Shown here: piece by piece, positions 8,394-16,984 of the stretch
Position numbering within the stretch: position 1 is the first letter of the stretch
Layout: the number at the start of each line of letters is the position of its first letter
Position numbers and translations under genes: made by a program
Notes under the pieces: model-generated
What the model saw: the letters and a program-made list of their open reading frames with translations, nothing else
What the model was told of the DNA's origin: nothing
Database searches by the model: none
Assembly (NCBI GenBank): GCA_023382655.1
Contig: JAHDWK010000029.1
Span: 25,588 to 89,587, forward strand
Reading direction: 5' to 3'
Length of the DNA stretch: 64,000 nt
DNA from: Anaerolineae bacterium
Lineage (GTDB): Bacteria; Chloroflexota; Anaerolineae; Promineifilales; Promineifilaceae

Positions 8394-9480
8394 ATTCACA
8401 AGGGGGATAGGCAGTGCGGTCGGGGGGCCACACGGCCGTGTGCCAGTCCAGATATTCCACCATATGCGTTGCCCAGTATTCTTCATTATGGCCGCCGGGA
8501 TTGATGGTGGTCTGGTGGGGGATGCCTGCTTGCGTGAGCAGCCGGTCTAGCTCCTCTTGCCCACGCCGTAAAAAGTCCTCTTCGCCCCAATCGAGCCAGA
8601 TACGCAGGTGGCTCAGGTCGGCGTCGGCGTAGTTTGCCAGGGGATTGTAGGGGGCCGGATCGGTTTTGAGGCGGAGGGAACTGCTGTGCCCGGCAACGGC
8701 AGTAAACAACGCGCTATGCCGGAACGCCACCATCAACGCCCAATACCCGCCCCGTGAAATCCCACCGATGCTGCGCCCGGCCGCATCGCCCCAGGCGCAG
8801 TAGTTGGCCTCCACAAAGGGTAGCAGTTCTTCCACAATGACCGCTTCCAAACTGTATGGCCCGCCGGACAGGTTGTTGCCCAAGGGATTGGCGGCGGGCA
8901 TGATGGCGATGAAGGGGGGATAACGGCCGTGCCCAATCCCCCCATCCGCATGCCAGGCCAGCCCCAGGTTGAGCCAGTGGTCATCCCCCTGAATAGAGCC
9001 AGGTAGCAGGTAGAGAACGGGGTAGGTACGGCCGTCTTGCCCATAACACGGCGGCAGGTAGACATGATAACTGCGCCAGGAGCCGGCTATTTCACTGGGA
9101 AATTGGCTGCGGAAATACAGCCCGTCGCGGTCACACGGGACAGAGGCGGGTGGCTCATCCAAATAAGGCGCTGTCACCGTTAGCGGGAAGGTGGGCTGAA
9201 TGCGCGGTGTGGGGGAAGGGGTAGGGGTGAAGGTGGGCGTATGGGTGGGGATGACGGCTTGCACTGAGCCTGCCGAAGTGGCCGTAGCCGAACTGGTTGG
9301 TTGGGGCGTTAACGTGGCCGGGGGCACGGCCGTGAACCGGGGTGTATAGCTGGCCGTGGGTGTTAACAGTTGCGAAGAAAGGGGCGCGGCATCAACGGGT
9401 ACGGCCGTGCCATTCCCACACCCCACCATCCATAATACCAGGCTCGCCCACATGAATACCCGCTTAGATAACCAAAACAC
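8392..9480 (-). CDS. Secreted or lipid-anchored esterase of the enterochelin-esterase/alpha-beta hydrolase class
   Basis: The C-terminal half is an esterase-D/Fes-like alpha/beta hydrolase. It shows VLYLLPGSIQGDDHW, the nucleophile elbow GGISRGGYWAL (Ser in GxSxG) and a late PGGHNEEYW with the probable catalytic His. The N-terminus has a hydrophobic stretch ending MVGC, a plausible lipobox, then a Ser/Thr/Pro-rich linker to about residue 115. The substrate cannot be told. The start is uncertain: GTG at 9480 keeps the basic n-region, ATG at 9453 would drop it, and ATG at 9534 would overlap the exonuclease stop and translate a word-repeat element. It lies just behind the exonuclease gene. Confidence 0.78.
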   Translation of the reverse strand: MFWLSKRVFMWASLVLWMVGCGNGTAVPVDAAPLSSQLLTPTASYTPRFTAVPPATLTPQPTSSATATSAGSVQAVIPTHTPTFTPTPSPTPRIQPTFPLTVTAPYLDEPPASVPCDRDGLYFRSQFPSEIAGSWRSYHVYLPPCYGQDGRTYPVLYLLPGSIQGDDHWLNLGLAWHADGGIGHGRYPPFIAIMPAANPLGNNLSGGPYSLEAVIVEELLPFVEANYCAWGDAAGRSIGGISRGGYWALMVAFRHSALFTAVAGHSSSLRLKTDPAPYNPLANYADADLSHLRIWLDWGEEDFLRRGQEELDRLLTQAGIPHQTTINPGGHNEEYWATHMVEYLDWHTAVWPPDRTAYPPCE

Positions 9481-9530
9481 CTTCGCGTTCCCTTCGTGTC
9501 TTTCACGAAGTCCTTCGCGCCCTTCGCGGA
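9481..9530. repeat. Word-repeat hairpin (CTTCGCG/CTTCGTG family)
   Basis: Arms CTTCGTG (9492-9498) and CACGAAG (9504-9510) form a small stem, followed by further copies of CCTTCGCG. The element fills the space between the exonuclease stop and the esterase start and would encode the Arg/Glu-rich N-terminus of the longer esterase frame. Confidence 0.6.
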
Positions 9531-10796
9531 TCATTTGCTCTTTAGCCGCGCCAGCCGGTGTTCCAACTCTGGGCGTACCAGGGCGGCCTGGGCCGGTCGC
9601 CAGCTTTGTGCCAGCCGGATGGCCTGCTCCGTCCAGTAGATGGCTTGCGCGGTGTTTTTCTCGTGCCATTCGTAATACTTCGCCAGTTCAATGTGCGCGG
9701 ATACATCATCAAAACTGGTGGCGGCGATTTGCTGCCAGAGGGGGACGGCTTCGGCCTGACGGCCGTGCCGTTTCAACAGCCAGCCCAACTCCGCCAAGTT
9801 TTGGTGATACAGGTCGAGGGGCAAGTCGCCTTGCGCGGCCCAACGCAGGCATTGTTCGGCCACGTCTGTTTGCCCCAGGCTGGCCTGCCAGCGTCCCAGG
9901 CTAAACAGGTCAACGGCGTCATCGTCGGCTTGTGGCTGGCTGAACTGCTGCGCCACCCGCGCCGCCAGCGTCACCATGGAGAGTAGGTCAATCTGGTTGT
10001 GGTAAAAGACACGCACGAGTTCACGGCCGTCGCCCGTGCGCACATAGTCGTGGTACAGGCCGGGGATGAGCCAGCCGGGCACATCGTCCTGGGTGCGGCG
10101 CACCCCCAGGAGGGGTGGTTCCAACGCGCTCAACGCTACCGAGCCAAGCCGGGCGCGCCAGAGGCGGCGAGCCGGCGGCAGCAAATCCAGGTGGGGCATT
10201 TGCGGCAGGGGGCTGGGCTGGCGGTTCATCAGGTGGCGGGTGTCTAGCAGGGGGACGTCAAAGGTACGGCCGTTAAAGGTAATCAGCCCCGCCTTGCCCA
10301 CCAACAGTTCATCGAGCAAGGTGAGCATGGCTGCTTCGTCGCCAAAATCGGGCACGAAGTATTGGCGCGTCACCAGGGCGTCCGCTTCAAAGTAGGCCAC
10401 GCCGACCATGAAGGCGATGGTAGACGCCCCGGCCAACCCGGTGGTTTCGGTGTCTAGAAAGAGGAAGTCGCGGAAATCCAATTCCTGAAAACGGCCGTCG
10501 CGCGTCAGCGGCGTCAGGCTGGCGGGCTGGTGGTGCAGCAGGTCAGCCAGGGTGTGACGGCCGTGCCGGTAAGGCAGCGGATACACTTTGTCCACGATGA
10601 GGGTCTGGCCGACGGCCGTATCCACCATTTCCGCGCCGGGCAGCAGAGTGATGAGGGGTTCGGTGGCGGTGTGGGGGGACGGCCGTGGGGAGGGCAGCAG
10701 CGTGGGATCAACGGGCGGCGCGGGTTTTAGCTGCCGCGCTCCTTTGACCACACCCAACTGCCGCAGCCTGTTCTGAAATTCCTGCTCATCGGCCAT
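9531..10796 (-). CDS. YprB-like DEDDh exonuclease with C-terminal TPR-like helices
   Basis: The 421-residue product has an RNase H-like 3'-5' exonuclease domain at about residues 110-290. It shows Exo I FLDTETTGLAG, Exo II LITFNGRTFDVP and Exo III YHNQIDLLSM. The C-terminal 110 residues are alpha-helical repeats of TPR type (for example AELGWLLKRHGRQAEAVPLWQ). The substrate in this family is not well established. The ATG at 10796 fits the conserved start MADEQEFQNRLRQLG; longer frames upstream run into an AT-rich promoter region and the cassette boundary. The first 50 bases upstream adjoin the island at 10846. Confidence 0.85.
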   Translation of the reverse strand: MADEQEFQNRLRQLGVVKGARQLKPAPPVDPTLLPSPRPSPHTATEPLITLLPGAEMVDTAVGQTLIVDKVYPLPYRHGRHTLADLLHHQPASLTPLTRDGRFQELDFRDFLFLDTETTGLAGASTIAFMVGVAYFEADALVTRQYFVPDFGDEAAMLTLLDELLVGKAGLITFNGRTFDVPLLDTRHLMNRQPSPLPQMPHLDLLPPARRLWRARLGSVALSALEPPLLGVRRTQDDVPGWLIPGLYHDYVRTGDGRELVRVFYHNQIDLLSMVTLAARVAQQFSQPQADDDAVDLFSLGRWQASLGQTDVAEQCLRWAAQGDLPLDLYHQNLAELGWLLKRHGRQAEAVPLWQQIAATSFDDVSAHIELAKYYEWHEKNTAQAIYWTEQAIRLAQSWRPAQAALVRPELEHRLARLKSK

Positions 10797-10935
10797 GGGG
10801 CGATTGTATGCAGGTAGGGGGGGATGGGCAATAGGGTAATAAATAGTTGGGCGCTTCGCCAGGTTTGAAAAAAGTGGTTTTCTGGTCTTGATAAAAAAGA
10901 AAATATGTTCTACTATCCAATAAAGGAGAATTACC

Positions 10936-11523
<588 letters not shown>

Positions 11524-11644
11524 TGAGAATTTCAATTATCTGATAACAAAAGGGTTTCAGATAGCCGAAGTTAATATGTCCTCCGATAATAAGTCATGGG
11601 TTGTAGTTTAGACGGAAAATATCAAATCCGAAGGAGTAGAGTAA

Positions 11645-12106
11645 ATGCTGAGAGCAACAATAGCGGAGACGCGTGCCTTCGAAAGTTGGCAAGACTACCA
11701 AGAGGCCCTCAAGCGTGCAATCGCGCCGCTCACCGAAGAACAACTGCAGCGACGGCTTATACCGGGTCTGCGTACGTCTGGAGAAATCGCCGAACATATC
11801 GTCTTTGGGCGTGCTCTGCATCTGCACCGCACTCTGGGCGAGGAGGTTGCGGAATTGACGCCGCTGCTCCGGTGGGATGACACCGACGACCCACCGCATA
11901 CTGCCACCGAGATTCTGCATGGGCTGGAACTGACCTGGCGGTTCATCACTGCCTGTCTGATGCGCGGATCACCTAACGACGCTATCTCCGAGGAGGAGGT
12001 ATCGATTATGCAGTCGATCTGGGGGCTCCTTGACCACGACCTGCCCCACGCTGGGGAACTATCGTTGCTGTTGGGTGCGGATGGCATGCCTGGGGTGGAG
12101 ATTTAG
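11645..12106 (+). CDS. DinB-like four-helix protein
   Basis: The 153-residue product resembles the DinB/YfiT superfamily of small metal-binding helical proteins. Candidate metal ligands are His in IAEHIVFGRALHLHR near residue 50 and His in LLDHDLPHAGELSLLLG near residue 130, in the expected spacing. The reaction is unknown; relatives include thiol-dependent transferases. GGAG lies before the ATG at normal distance. It is in the cassette-like island and has no ACGGCCGT copy. Confidence 0.75.
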   Translation: MLRATIAETRAFESWQDYQEALKRAIAPLTEEQLQRRLIPGLRTSGEIAEHIVFGRALHLHRTLGEEVAELTPLLRWDDTDDPPHTATEILHGLELTWRFITACLMRGSPNDAISEEEVSIMQSIWGLLDHDLPHAGELSLLLGADGMPGVEI

Positions 12107-12172
12107 CTCGCGGTCAACACTACAGGAATACAAAATTTCAGCTTTGTAACCAATTACATGAAAAAGGTATAT

Positions 12173-12538
12173 ATGAACAATTCCAACACACACAATAAAC
12201 GTATCGCAAAAATGACCTTCGCCTCCGTCTATCCGATGTATGTGGAAAAAGTGGAGAAGAAAGGCAGAACCAAAGAAGAGTTGCATCAGGTCATCGAGTG
12301 GTTAACCGACTTCGATGATCAGAAGCTTCAGGAACTAATGGAAGAAAATGTAACTTTTGAAACATTCTTCCAACGGGCTTCGCTAAACCCGAATGTGCAC
12401 CTCATCACCGGCGTGATCTGTGGGTATCGGGTGGAGGAAATCGAGGATCCTTTGACGCAGCAGGTCAGGTACTTGGATAAGCTAGTGGATGAGTTGGCGA
12501 AGGGCAGGAAGATGGAGAAGATTTTGCGTGGTTCGTAA
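12173..12538 (+). CDS. DUF2200 family protein
   Basis: The family is recognised from MTFASVYPMYVEKVEKKGRT, the VIEWLTDFD segment, FETFFQRASLNPN, the LITGVICGYRVEEIEDPL block and the closing LDELAKG-like VDELAKGRKMEKILR. The function is unknown. The ATG at 12173 follows AAGG at normal distance; an upstream in-frame ATG at 12158 lacks a binding site. It lies in the cassette-like island. Confidence 0.85.
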   Translation: MNNSNTHNKRIAKMTFASVYPMYVEKVEKKGRTKEELHQVIEWLTDFDDQKLQELMEENVTFETFFQRASLNPNVHLITGVICGYRVEEIEDPLTQQVRYLDKLVDELAKGRKMEKILRGS

Positions 12539-12598
12539 GATGTTAGGAGGGACTGGAGGAGCCTTTCGGCTCCCCATAAATCAGCAAGGAGAGGCATC

Positions 12599-13264
12599 AT
12601 GAAATTTCTGCTCACATCCGCTGGCATCAAAAACACGAGCATCCACGACGCGCTGGTCGCCCTGCTGGGTAAACCGATTGCCGAGGCCAGCGCCCTCTGC
12701 ATTCCCACCGCGATCTACCCCTTCCCCGGCGGGCCTTCAATGGCTTACCGGTTCATCAGCGGATCAACCGCCAACCCCATGTGCGAATTGGGTTGGAAGT
12801 CGTTGGGCGTGCTGGAACTCACGGCCCTACCCAGCATTAAAGAAGGGTATTGGATCGCTGCTGTCCAGGAGGCTGACGCCCTGCTGGTGAATGGCGGCGA
12901 TGTCCTGTATCTGTGTGGCTGGATGCGGGAGTCCGGACTGGCAGACCTCCTGCCGTCGCTGCGCGAGACAGTCTATGTGGGGGTGAGCGCCGGCAGTATG
13001 GTGACGGCCCCTATTTTCGGAGAGACGTACGACGACCCGGATACGCCCTTCGTCATTGATAAGGGGCTGGGATTGGTTGACTTTGCGTTGCTTCCACACC
13101 TGGATCACGAGGACCACCCGGAAAGTTCCACGGCCAACGTGGAAAAAATGGCTGCCGAGGTTCCAGTGCCGACCTACGCGATTGACGACGAGACGGCCGT
13201 CAAAGTAACCGACGGCACCGTCGAAGTCGTCTCCGAAGGCCGCTGGAAACTGTTTACTGCCTAA
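12599..13264 (+). CDS. Peptidase E-like (family S51) protein
   Basis: Peptidase E cleaves dipeptides with N-terminal aspartate; relatives include cyanophycinase. The 221-residue product shows the glutaminase-like fold with VNGGDVLYLCGWM and the nucleophile motif GVSAGSM near residue 137. The later LPHLDHEDHPE and YAIDDETAV segments fit S51. AAGGAG precedes the ATG. One ACGGCCGT copy lies near the 3' end, unusual for this island. A small GGAGCC hairpin (about 12557-12572) sits just upstream. Confidence 0.82.
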   Translation: MKFLLTSAGIKNTSIHDALVALLGKPIAEASALCIPTAIYPFPGGPSMAYRFISGSTANPMCELGWKSLGVLELTALPSIKEGYWIAAVQEADALLVNGGDVLYLCGWMRESGLADLLPSLRETVYVGVSAGSMVTAPIFGETYDDPDTPFVIDKGLGLVDFALLPHLDHEDHPESSTANVEKMAAEVPVPTYAIDDETAVKVTDGTVEVVSEGRWKLFTA

Positions 13265-13450
13265 GTGTGGGCAGCAACGGCCGTTGCTCCCCACCCACCT
13301 CTCTCTTCTACCCCCAAAATCAACATGCCCGCAGATCGAATGGTTGCGCTAACTAACAGCTAAACAACTGCTTGCCCTCACGAGATTGCCAGTTATCATT
13401 CCCTGCAAAAGAATACCCTGCAATCGGTGCAGGATAATAAATCGTTGGGC
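13265..13450. repeat. Duplicated intergenic repeat, copy A
   Basis: This matches copy B (15026-15174) over most of its length, with about 35 extra bases in the middle. Both run from GGCAGCAACGGCCGT to a small hairpin CCTGCAANCGGTGCAGG followed by ATAATAAAT and GTTRGGC. A shorter piece of the 3' end occurs at 10833-10853. The end GTTGGGC (13444-13450) looks like a cassette boundary. Confidence 0.75.
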
Positions 13451-13531
13451 CGCTCTTGTCTCATCGTGGGCATAATTAAGCACACCCGAATAAGTTGTTT
13501 CTGTTCTGAATTTCTGGATAGTGAGGAAACA

Positions 13532-14116
13532 GTGCAAGTACCCCAAGTTCCCGTGATACTTATTGGACCAATGTGCGCCGGCAAGAGTACAATCGCTCAA
13601 TGCTTGGCTGGGCAACTGAACATGCCGCGATACGAGCTTGATGAGATGCGTTGGAACTATTACGCGGAAATTGGGTATGATCCAGCCACGCTTGCTCCGA
13701 TCGCACAAGCTGAGGGGATGGTGGGCGTGGCCCGCTACTGGAAACCCTTTGAAGTATATGCAGTGGAACGTGTGCTGGCGGATGCACCCCAGGCGATAGT
13801 GGATTTTGGGGCCGGCCATTCGGTTTATGAGGATGCGACACTATTGAGTCGTGTGCAGCGAGCACTGGCACCATATCCGAATGTCATCTTGCTATTACCA
13901 TCGCCAGATCTCGGCGAGTCAGTAACCCTGTTGAACGCCCGATTAGTCACGCTTCTCGAAAAGGAAGTGGGAACAGTCGATCCGGCCGTTTTGGCAATGA
14001 ATGAGCACTTTGTGAAGCATCCATCAAATCATCAACTGGCCAAGCATGTGGTCTTCACCAAGGATAAAATTCCAGAAGAGACGTGCGCGGAAATAGTTCA
14101 ATTGCTTGTTTCATAA
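13532..14116 (+). CDS. P-loop nucleoside/shikimate kinase-like protein
   Basis: The product is about 194 residues. Walker A is GPMCAGKST near residue 14, followed by LAGQLNMPRYELDEM as in shikimate- and adenylate-kinase-like proteins. The substrate cannot be told. I chose the GTG start because GAGG lies six bases before it and the family start VPVILIGPMCAGKST follows directly. The longer frame from 13427 would translate the repeat region. It lies in the cassette-like island, between GTTGGGC at 13444 and a GCCCAAC box at 14123-14129. Confidence 0.75.
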   Translation: MQVPQVPVILIGPMCAGKSTIAQCLAGQLNMPRYELDEMRWNYYAEIGYDPATLAPIAQAEGMVGVARYWKPFEVYAVERVLADAPQAIVDFGAGHSVYEDATLLSRVQRALAPYPNVILLLPSPDLGESVTLLNARLVTLLEKEVGTVDPAVLAMNEHFVKHPSNHQLAKHVVFTKDKIPEETCAEIVQLLVS

Positions 14117-14230
14117 ATTGCAGCCCAACACGGCTTGCAGGCGACTCTGCTTCGCTCGCGGTGCTCGCGGCGCGGGGATTACTTACACAGAACAAAGACG
14201 CTATAATTTGTCTCAATTAACGTTAAGAAT

Positions 14231-14344
14231 GTGTCTAAAAAGGCCATTTTTGTGATTGTCATGCCCGCGTAGGCGGGCATCCACCTCGTTTATGGATTCC
14301 CGCTTTCGCGGGAATGACAGTCGTTAATAATCGTTTTTAGACAC
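14231..14344. mobile_element. MITE-like element with 11-bp terminal inverted repeats
   Basis: The ends GTGTCTAAAAA (14231-14241) and its perfect complement (14334-14344) enclose 92 bases with no gene. Inside are two hairpins of the widespread ATTCCCGC...GCGGGAAT type. The size, terminal repeats and lack of coding fit a miniature inverted-repeat element, but I see no clear target duplication. It ends directly upstream of the DUF1801 gene ribosome binding site. The rest of the gap 14117-14361 holds a GCCCAAC box and a GC-rich stretch that could be a decayed attC. Confidence 0.6.
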
Positions 14345-14361
14345 TCTCTAAGGAGTCAAAA

Positions 14362-14766
14362 ATGGCTGAGATGAAAACGAAGGTGAACGAGGCGAGCGTC
14401 GAGGAATTTCTGAGTAAAGTCGAAAACGAGCAAAAGCGCGAGGATTGCTTTGAGATCGTTAAGATGATGAAGCAGGTGACGAAGCAAGAGCCAAAAATGT
14501 GGGGACCTGCCATTATCGGCTTTGGCTCATATCATTACAAGTATGAAAGTGGGCGGGAAGGCGATATGCCGCAGATCGCCTTCTCCCCCCGCAAACAAAA
14601 CCTCACGCTCTATATTGGGGTAGGCGACAACTCTGACAACCCACTGCTCAAAAAACTTGGTAAATATACAACGGGCAAGGTTTGCTTGTATATTAAGAAA
14701 CTGGCAGATGTGGACCGGAACGTTTTGCAGGAACTGATCGCGGACTCATTCAAAAAGGCTCTTTGA
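14362..14766 (+). CDS. DUF1801 family protein
   Basis: The 134-residue product matches the YdhG/DUF1801 type: FLSKVENEQKREDCFEIVKMM near the start, MWGPAIIGFGSYHYKYESGREGD, then ISFSPRKQNL-like AFSPRKQNLTLYIGVG and CLYIKKLADVD. The function is unknown; the fold is alpha/beta. AAGGAG lies before the ATG. It is in the cassette-like island, and an attC-like structure follows its stop by about 90 bases. Confidence 0.85.
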   Translation: MAEMKTKVNEASVEEFLSKVENEQKREDCFEIVKMMKQVTKQEPKMWGPAIIGFGSYHYKYESGREGDMPQIAFSPRKQNLTLYIGVGDNSDNPLLKKLGKYTTGKVCLYIKKLADVDRNVLQELIADSFKKAL

Positions 14767-14853
14767 TCTGGGTACGCCTTAAGTTATATCAAAAATGTCG
14801 TCCCGAGCAGATTGACTCACGATTGCCGACGTCTATCGCCGCAATCACGAACC

Positions 14854-14984
14854 GCCCAACACAGCGTACACCCGGCTGGTGGGAGTCTGCGCGTTTTCAA
14901 GCAGTTTTCTTGGCTTGAGGTTGGTTCCGGTCAAAGTGGCGTCTTCTCGTCCCACCCACCAGCGAATAACGCCAGCCGTTAGGG
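14854..14984 (+). other. attC-like recombination site (weaker candidate)
   Basis: GCCCAAC (14854-14860) and GTTAGGG (14978-14984) stand at the ends. Inside, GCTGGTGGG (14875-14883) pairs perfectly with CCCACCAGC (14955-14963), and GCGT pairs with ACGC near each end box. Spacing from each AAC/GTT to the inner stem is 14 bases on both sides. The spacing is longer than typical, so this is less sure than the site at 15774. An open frame on the minus strand (14845-15087) crosses it but looks non-coding or remnant. Confidence 0.45.
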
Positions 14985-15025
14985 CAACCGATTCTTCTTT
15001 TCCCAGGATGGGGCCACCTGCCCGA

Positions 15026-15174
15026 GTGTTGGCAGCAACGGCCGTACCCCCACCCACATCTCCCTCTTCTACCACCAAAATTAACATGACCGCTGCTTGC
15101 CCCCTTGAGATTGCAAGTTATCATTCCCCCATAAGAATACCCTGCAAGCGGTGCAGGGTAATAAATAGTTAGGC
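15026..15174. repeat. Duplicated intergenic repeat, copy B
   Basis: Second copy of the repeat at 13265-13450, with many point differences and no central extra block. It ends in the hairpin CCTGCAAGCGGTGCAGG, then GTAATAAATA and GTTAGGC (15168-15174), the 5' boundary of the following kinase cassette. The 436-base gap 14767-15202 holds this repeat and the attC-like site and no gene I can support. Confidence 0.75.
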
Positions 15175-15202
15175 GTCATCTACTCTTAATTCGAAACGGA
15201 AC

Positions 15203-15712
15203 ATGGGTATCAAGAACTACTTAATCGAGGGCGTTTCCTGCGCCGGTAAAACCACGGTCTGCAACGAACTCCAGCGGCGCGGCTACCACGCCATCCACGG
15301 CGACAGGGAATTGGCCTATTGGGGCGATTCAAAAACCGGCGCGCCCCTTATTGGTTGCGCCGGAGAGCATCGTACCTGGATGTGGAACGTTGAGAAGGTC
15401 AGAGCTTTGGTGGCCGATCAAAACCATGCGGCAACGTTCTTTTGCGGGGGTTCCAGGAATTCCGACCGTTTCATCAATTTGTGGGATGGAGTTTTCGTTC
15501 TTGAGATCGATCTGGATACGCTGAACCGGCGTCTTGCCGCCCGACCTGAAGACGAGTGGGGAGGATCGGCAAGCGAAGGAGAATCCTTTGCGCGATTACA
15601 ACATGCGACAAAAGAAGGCTTTCCCACGAACGCAATCATAATAGACGCCACGGCACCCCTTTCCAGCATCGTTGACACAATTCTTGAAAATGCCAACTTG
15701 GTGTCGCCGTAA
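15203..15712 (+). CDS. P-loop kinase-like protein in an integron-type cassette
   Basis: The 169-residue product has Walker A EGVSCAGKTT near residue 9 and resembles small AAA_18/adenylate-kinase-like nucleoside kinases (CNELQRRGYHAIHGDRELAYW follows). A later VLEIDLDTLNRRLAARP and DATAPLSSIVDTI complete the usual pattern. The substrate is unknown. The gene is enclosed by a 12-bp perfect inverted repeat, GTTAGGCGTCAT at 15168-15179 and ATGACGCCTAAC at 15769-15780, as expected for the two ends of one mobile cassette. Confidence 0.8.
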   Translation: MGIKNYLIEGVSCAGKTTVCNELQRRGYHAIHGDRELAYWGDSKTGAPLIGCAGEHRTWMWNVEKVRALVADQNHAATFFCGGSRNSDRFINLWDGVFVLEIDLDTLNRRLAARPEDEWGGSASEGESFARLQHATKEGFPTNAIIIDATAPLSSIVDTILENANLVSP

Positions 15713-15773
15713 GAACAGACTTATAGTAGTGCCCGCTTTTAGCCGAAAGCAGACACAGGAGACCAGGAATGAC

Positions 15774-15881
15774 GCCTAACAACAGGATGGAGCTGACGGC
15801 CAGCCTGTGCTAATCTCAAAGAAATCAATGAAGCTTCAGCCCCTTAGCTGTTCCGGCCGCAGCTCATCCAGAACGTTATAT
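15774..15881 (+). other. attC recombination site of an integron cassette
   Basis: R'' box GCCTAAC (15774-15780), a four-base spacer, then GGATG-AGCTG-CGGCC on the left (15785-15801) pair perfectly with 15855-15869 on the right. The only interruptions are two unpaired bases on the left arm (G15790, A15796). After a five-base spacer comes GTT (15875-15877). Two or three such extrahelical bases are a hallmark of attC. The downstream half of the R' box is not conserved, as expected at the end of an array. Joining G15875 to T15169 would recreate GTTAGGCGTCAT, fully complementary to the left end. The remaining bases to 15955 hold nothing I recognise. Confidence 0.78.
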
Positions 15882-15955
15882 GGCCGTACCCCTCCCCCCT
15901 CTCCAAACCACACAAATAAAGAACCGCATAGCTCCGTATCGTCAGTGCCTCAGAC

Positions 15956-16009
15956 CGTGATGCGTGAGGCGTGACCGGGAAAACTTCACGCATCACGTAT
16001 CACGCATTA
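15956..16009. repeat. Word-repeat hairpin (GCGTGAT family) overlapping a stop codon
   Basis: Arms 15956-15974 and 15986-16004 pair with two mismatches. The TAA stop of the CARDB gene (16007-16009, minus strand) immediately adjoins the arm and runs into the word TAATGCGTGAT. Confidence 0.78.
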
Positions 16010-16885
16010 GCTTTCTTTGATGGTGACGGGCAGGAACTGTTGGTAAGCCGGCGTGGGCGTGGGTGTGCAGGGCGGCGGCAGGGTGGGGATGGGCAGGATG
16101 GTGCTGAAGCTGTTGTTCTGCTCGTTGCTTTCCGCAATCAGGTTGGTGGCGTCGGCCACGGCCGTCACTTCCCCCAACATCCCGCCAAACACCAGCGATG
16201 TCTCTTCCCCGGCAGCCAATCCCGGCACTGTTTGCTGTTGGCTGCCATTTACCTCAATCACAAATGGCCCGGTGGCAGCGGCTGTGCCCACATTTTGCAC
16301 CCACACCCGCGCGCCCAGGTCGGGCGGGTGCGTATCACACTGGGGTGTACCGCCGTTGTAGGTGATGTTGCTGATGATCAGGTCAGGTAAATCGCCCGTG
16401 GGCGCTAGTTGCACTGTGATCGGATCAGAAAAATCGCTAACCCACCACCAGTTCCAGTAATCACCACAATACCGCTCGCCAAAAAGGGCCGAACGGAAGG
16501 TGATGGTGCCGGTGGTCACGGCCGTTAACGTAATCGTGCGTGGCATAGGGATGGGCGGCCCCAGGATGATACTCTCTGGGGCAAAGATAGGCGCGTCCTC
16601 GCCCTGCTGTGTCAGCGCCAACTCCATCAACGGAAAGACACAACCGGGGGCAATGGTCAGACTGGTAGTAACGGATATGACCTCGCCCACAACTAGCTGC
16701 GTATCGGACGTGGATACTTCGGCCGTGGCCCAAAAGGTGGGCTGTGTGGTAGGGGTGGCGGTAGGTGTAAGTGTCGGTGTAGTGGTGAGCAGGGGCACGG
16801 CCGTGACCGGCATGACCCAACCCCACATCACCAGGGGCCAGGCCAATAATCCCAGGCATACAATGAACAAAGCTGCTTTTTTCAT
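16007..16885 (-). CDS. Secreted CARDB-domain protein
   Basis: A signal peptide (about 1-30) and a short Thr/Pro stretch precede a first beta-sandwich region (about 50-165). A CARDB domain follows (about 170-260), marked by DLIISNITYNGG, the RVWVQNVGTAAATGPFVI pattern and the typical ending AESNEQNNSFST. CARDB domains are adhesion-type modules of secreted proteins. The C-terminus QQFLPVTIKES resembles the YLPxxxK tails of other secreted proteins in this window. AAGGAGG lies five bases before the ATG. The function beyond a surface role is unknown. Confidence 0.85.
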   Translation of the reverse strand: MKKAALFIVCLGLLAWPLVMWGWVMPVTAVPLLTTTPTLTPTATPTTQPTFWATAEVSTSDTQLVVGEVISVTTSLTIAPGCVFPLMELALTQQGEDAPIFAPESIILGPPIPMPRTITLTAVTTGTITFRSALFGERYCGDYWNWWWVSDFSDPITVQLAPTGDLPDLIISNITYNGGTPQCDTHPPDLGARVWVQNVGTAAATGPFVIEVNGSQQQTVPGLAAGEETSLVFGGMLGEVTAVADATNLIAESNEQNNSFSTILPIPTLPPPCTPTPTPAYQQFLPVTIKES

Positions 16886-16984
16886 AGGAACCTCCTTATG
16901 GTGCGAATAGTGTCAGTTTACACGATGCGTGTTGTTCAACTGTTGATAAACCGTTGACCAGGCGTTTTTCCGCACACGGCGATT

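Noticed and set aside
14123..14228. Possible attC site between GCCCAAC and GTTAAGA
   Set aside because: The end boxes exist but I could not find convincing paired inner arms. The GC-rich centre folds on itself and the MITE follows directly. It is left as a possible decayed half-site.
14845..15087. Minus-strand open frame of 80 residues in the island
   Set aside because: It crosses the attC-like site and half of the duplicated repeat, has no recognised family and no good binding site. It looks like a chance or remnant frame.
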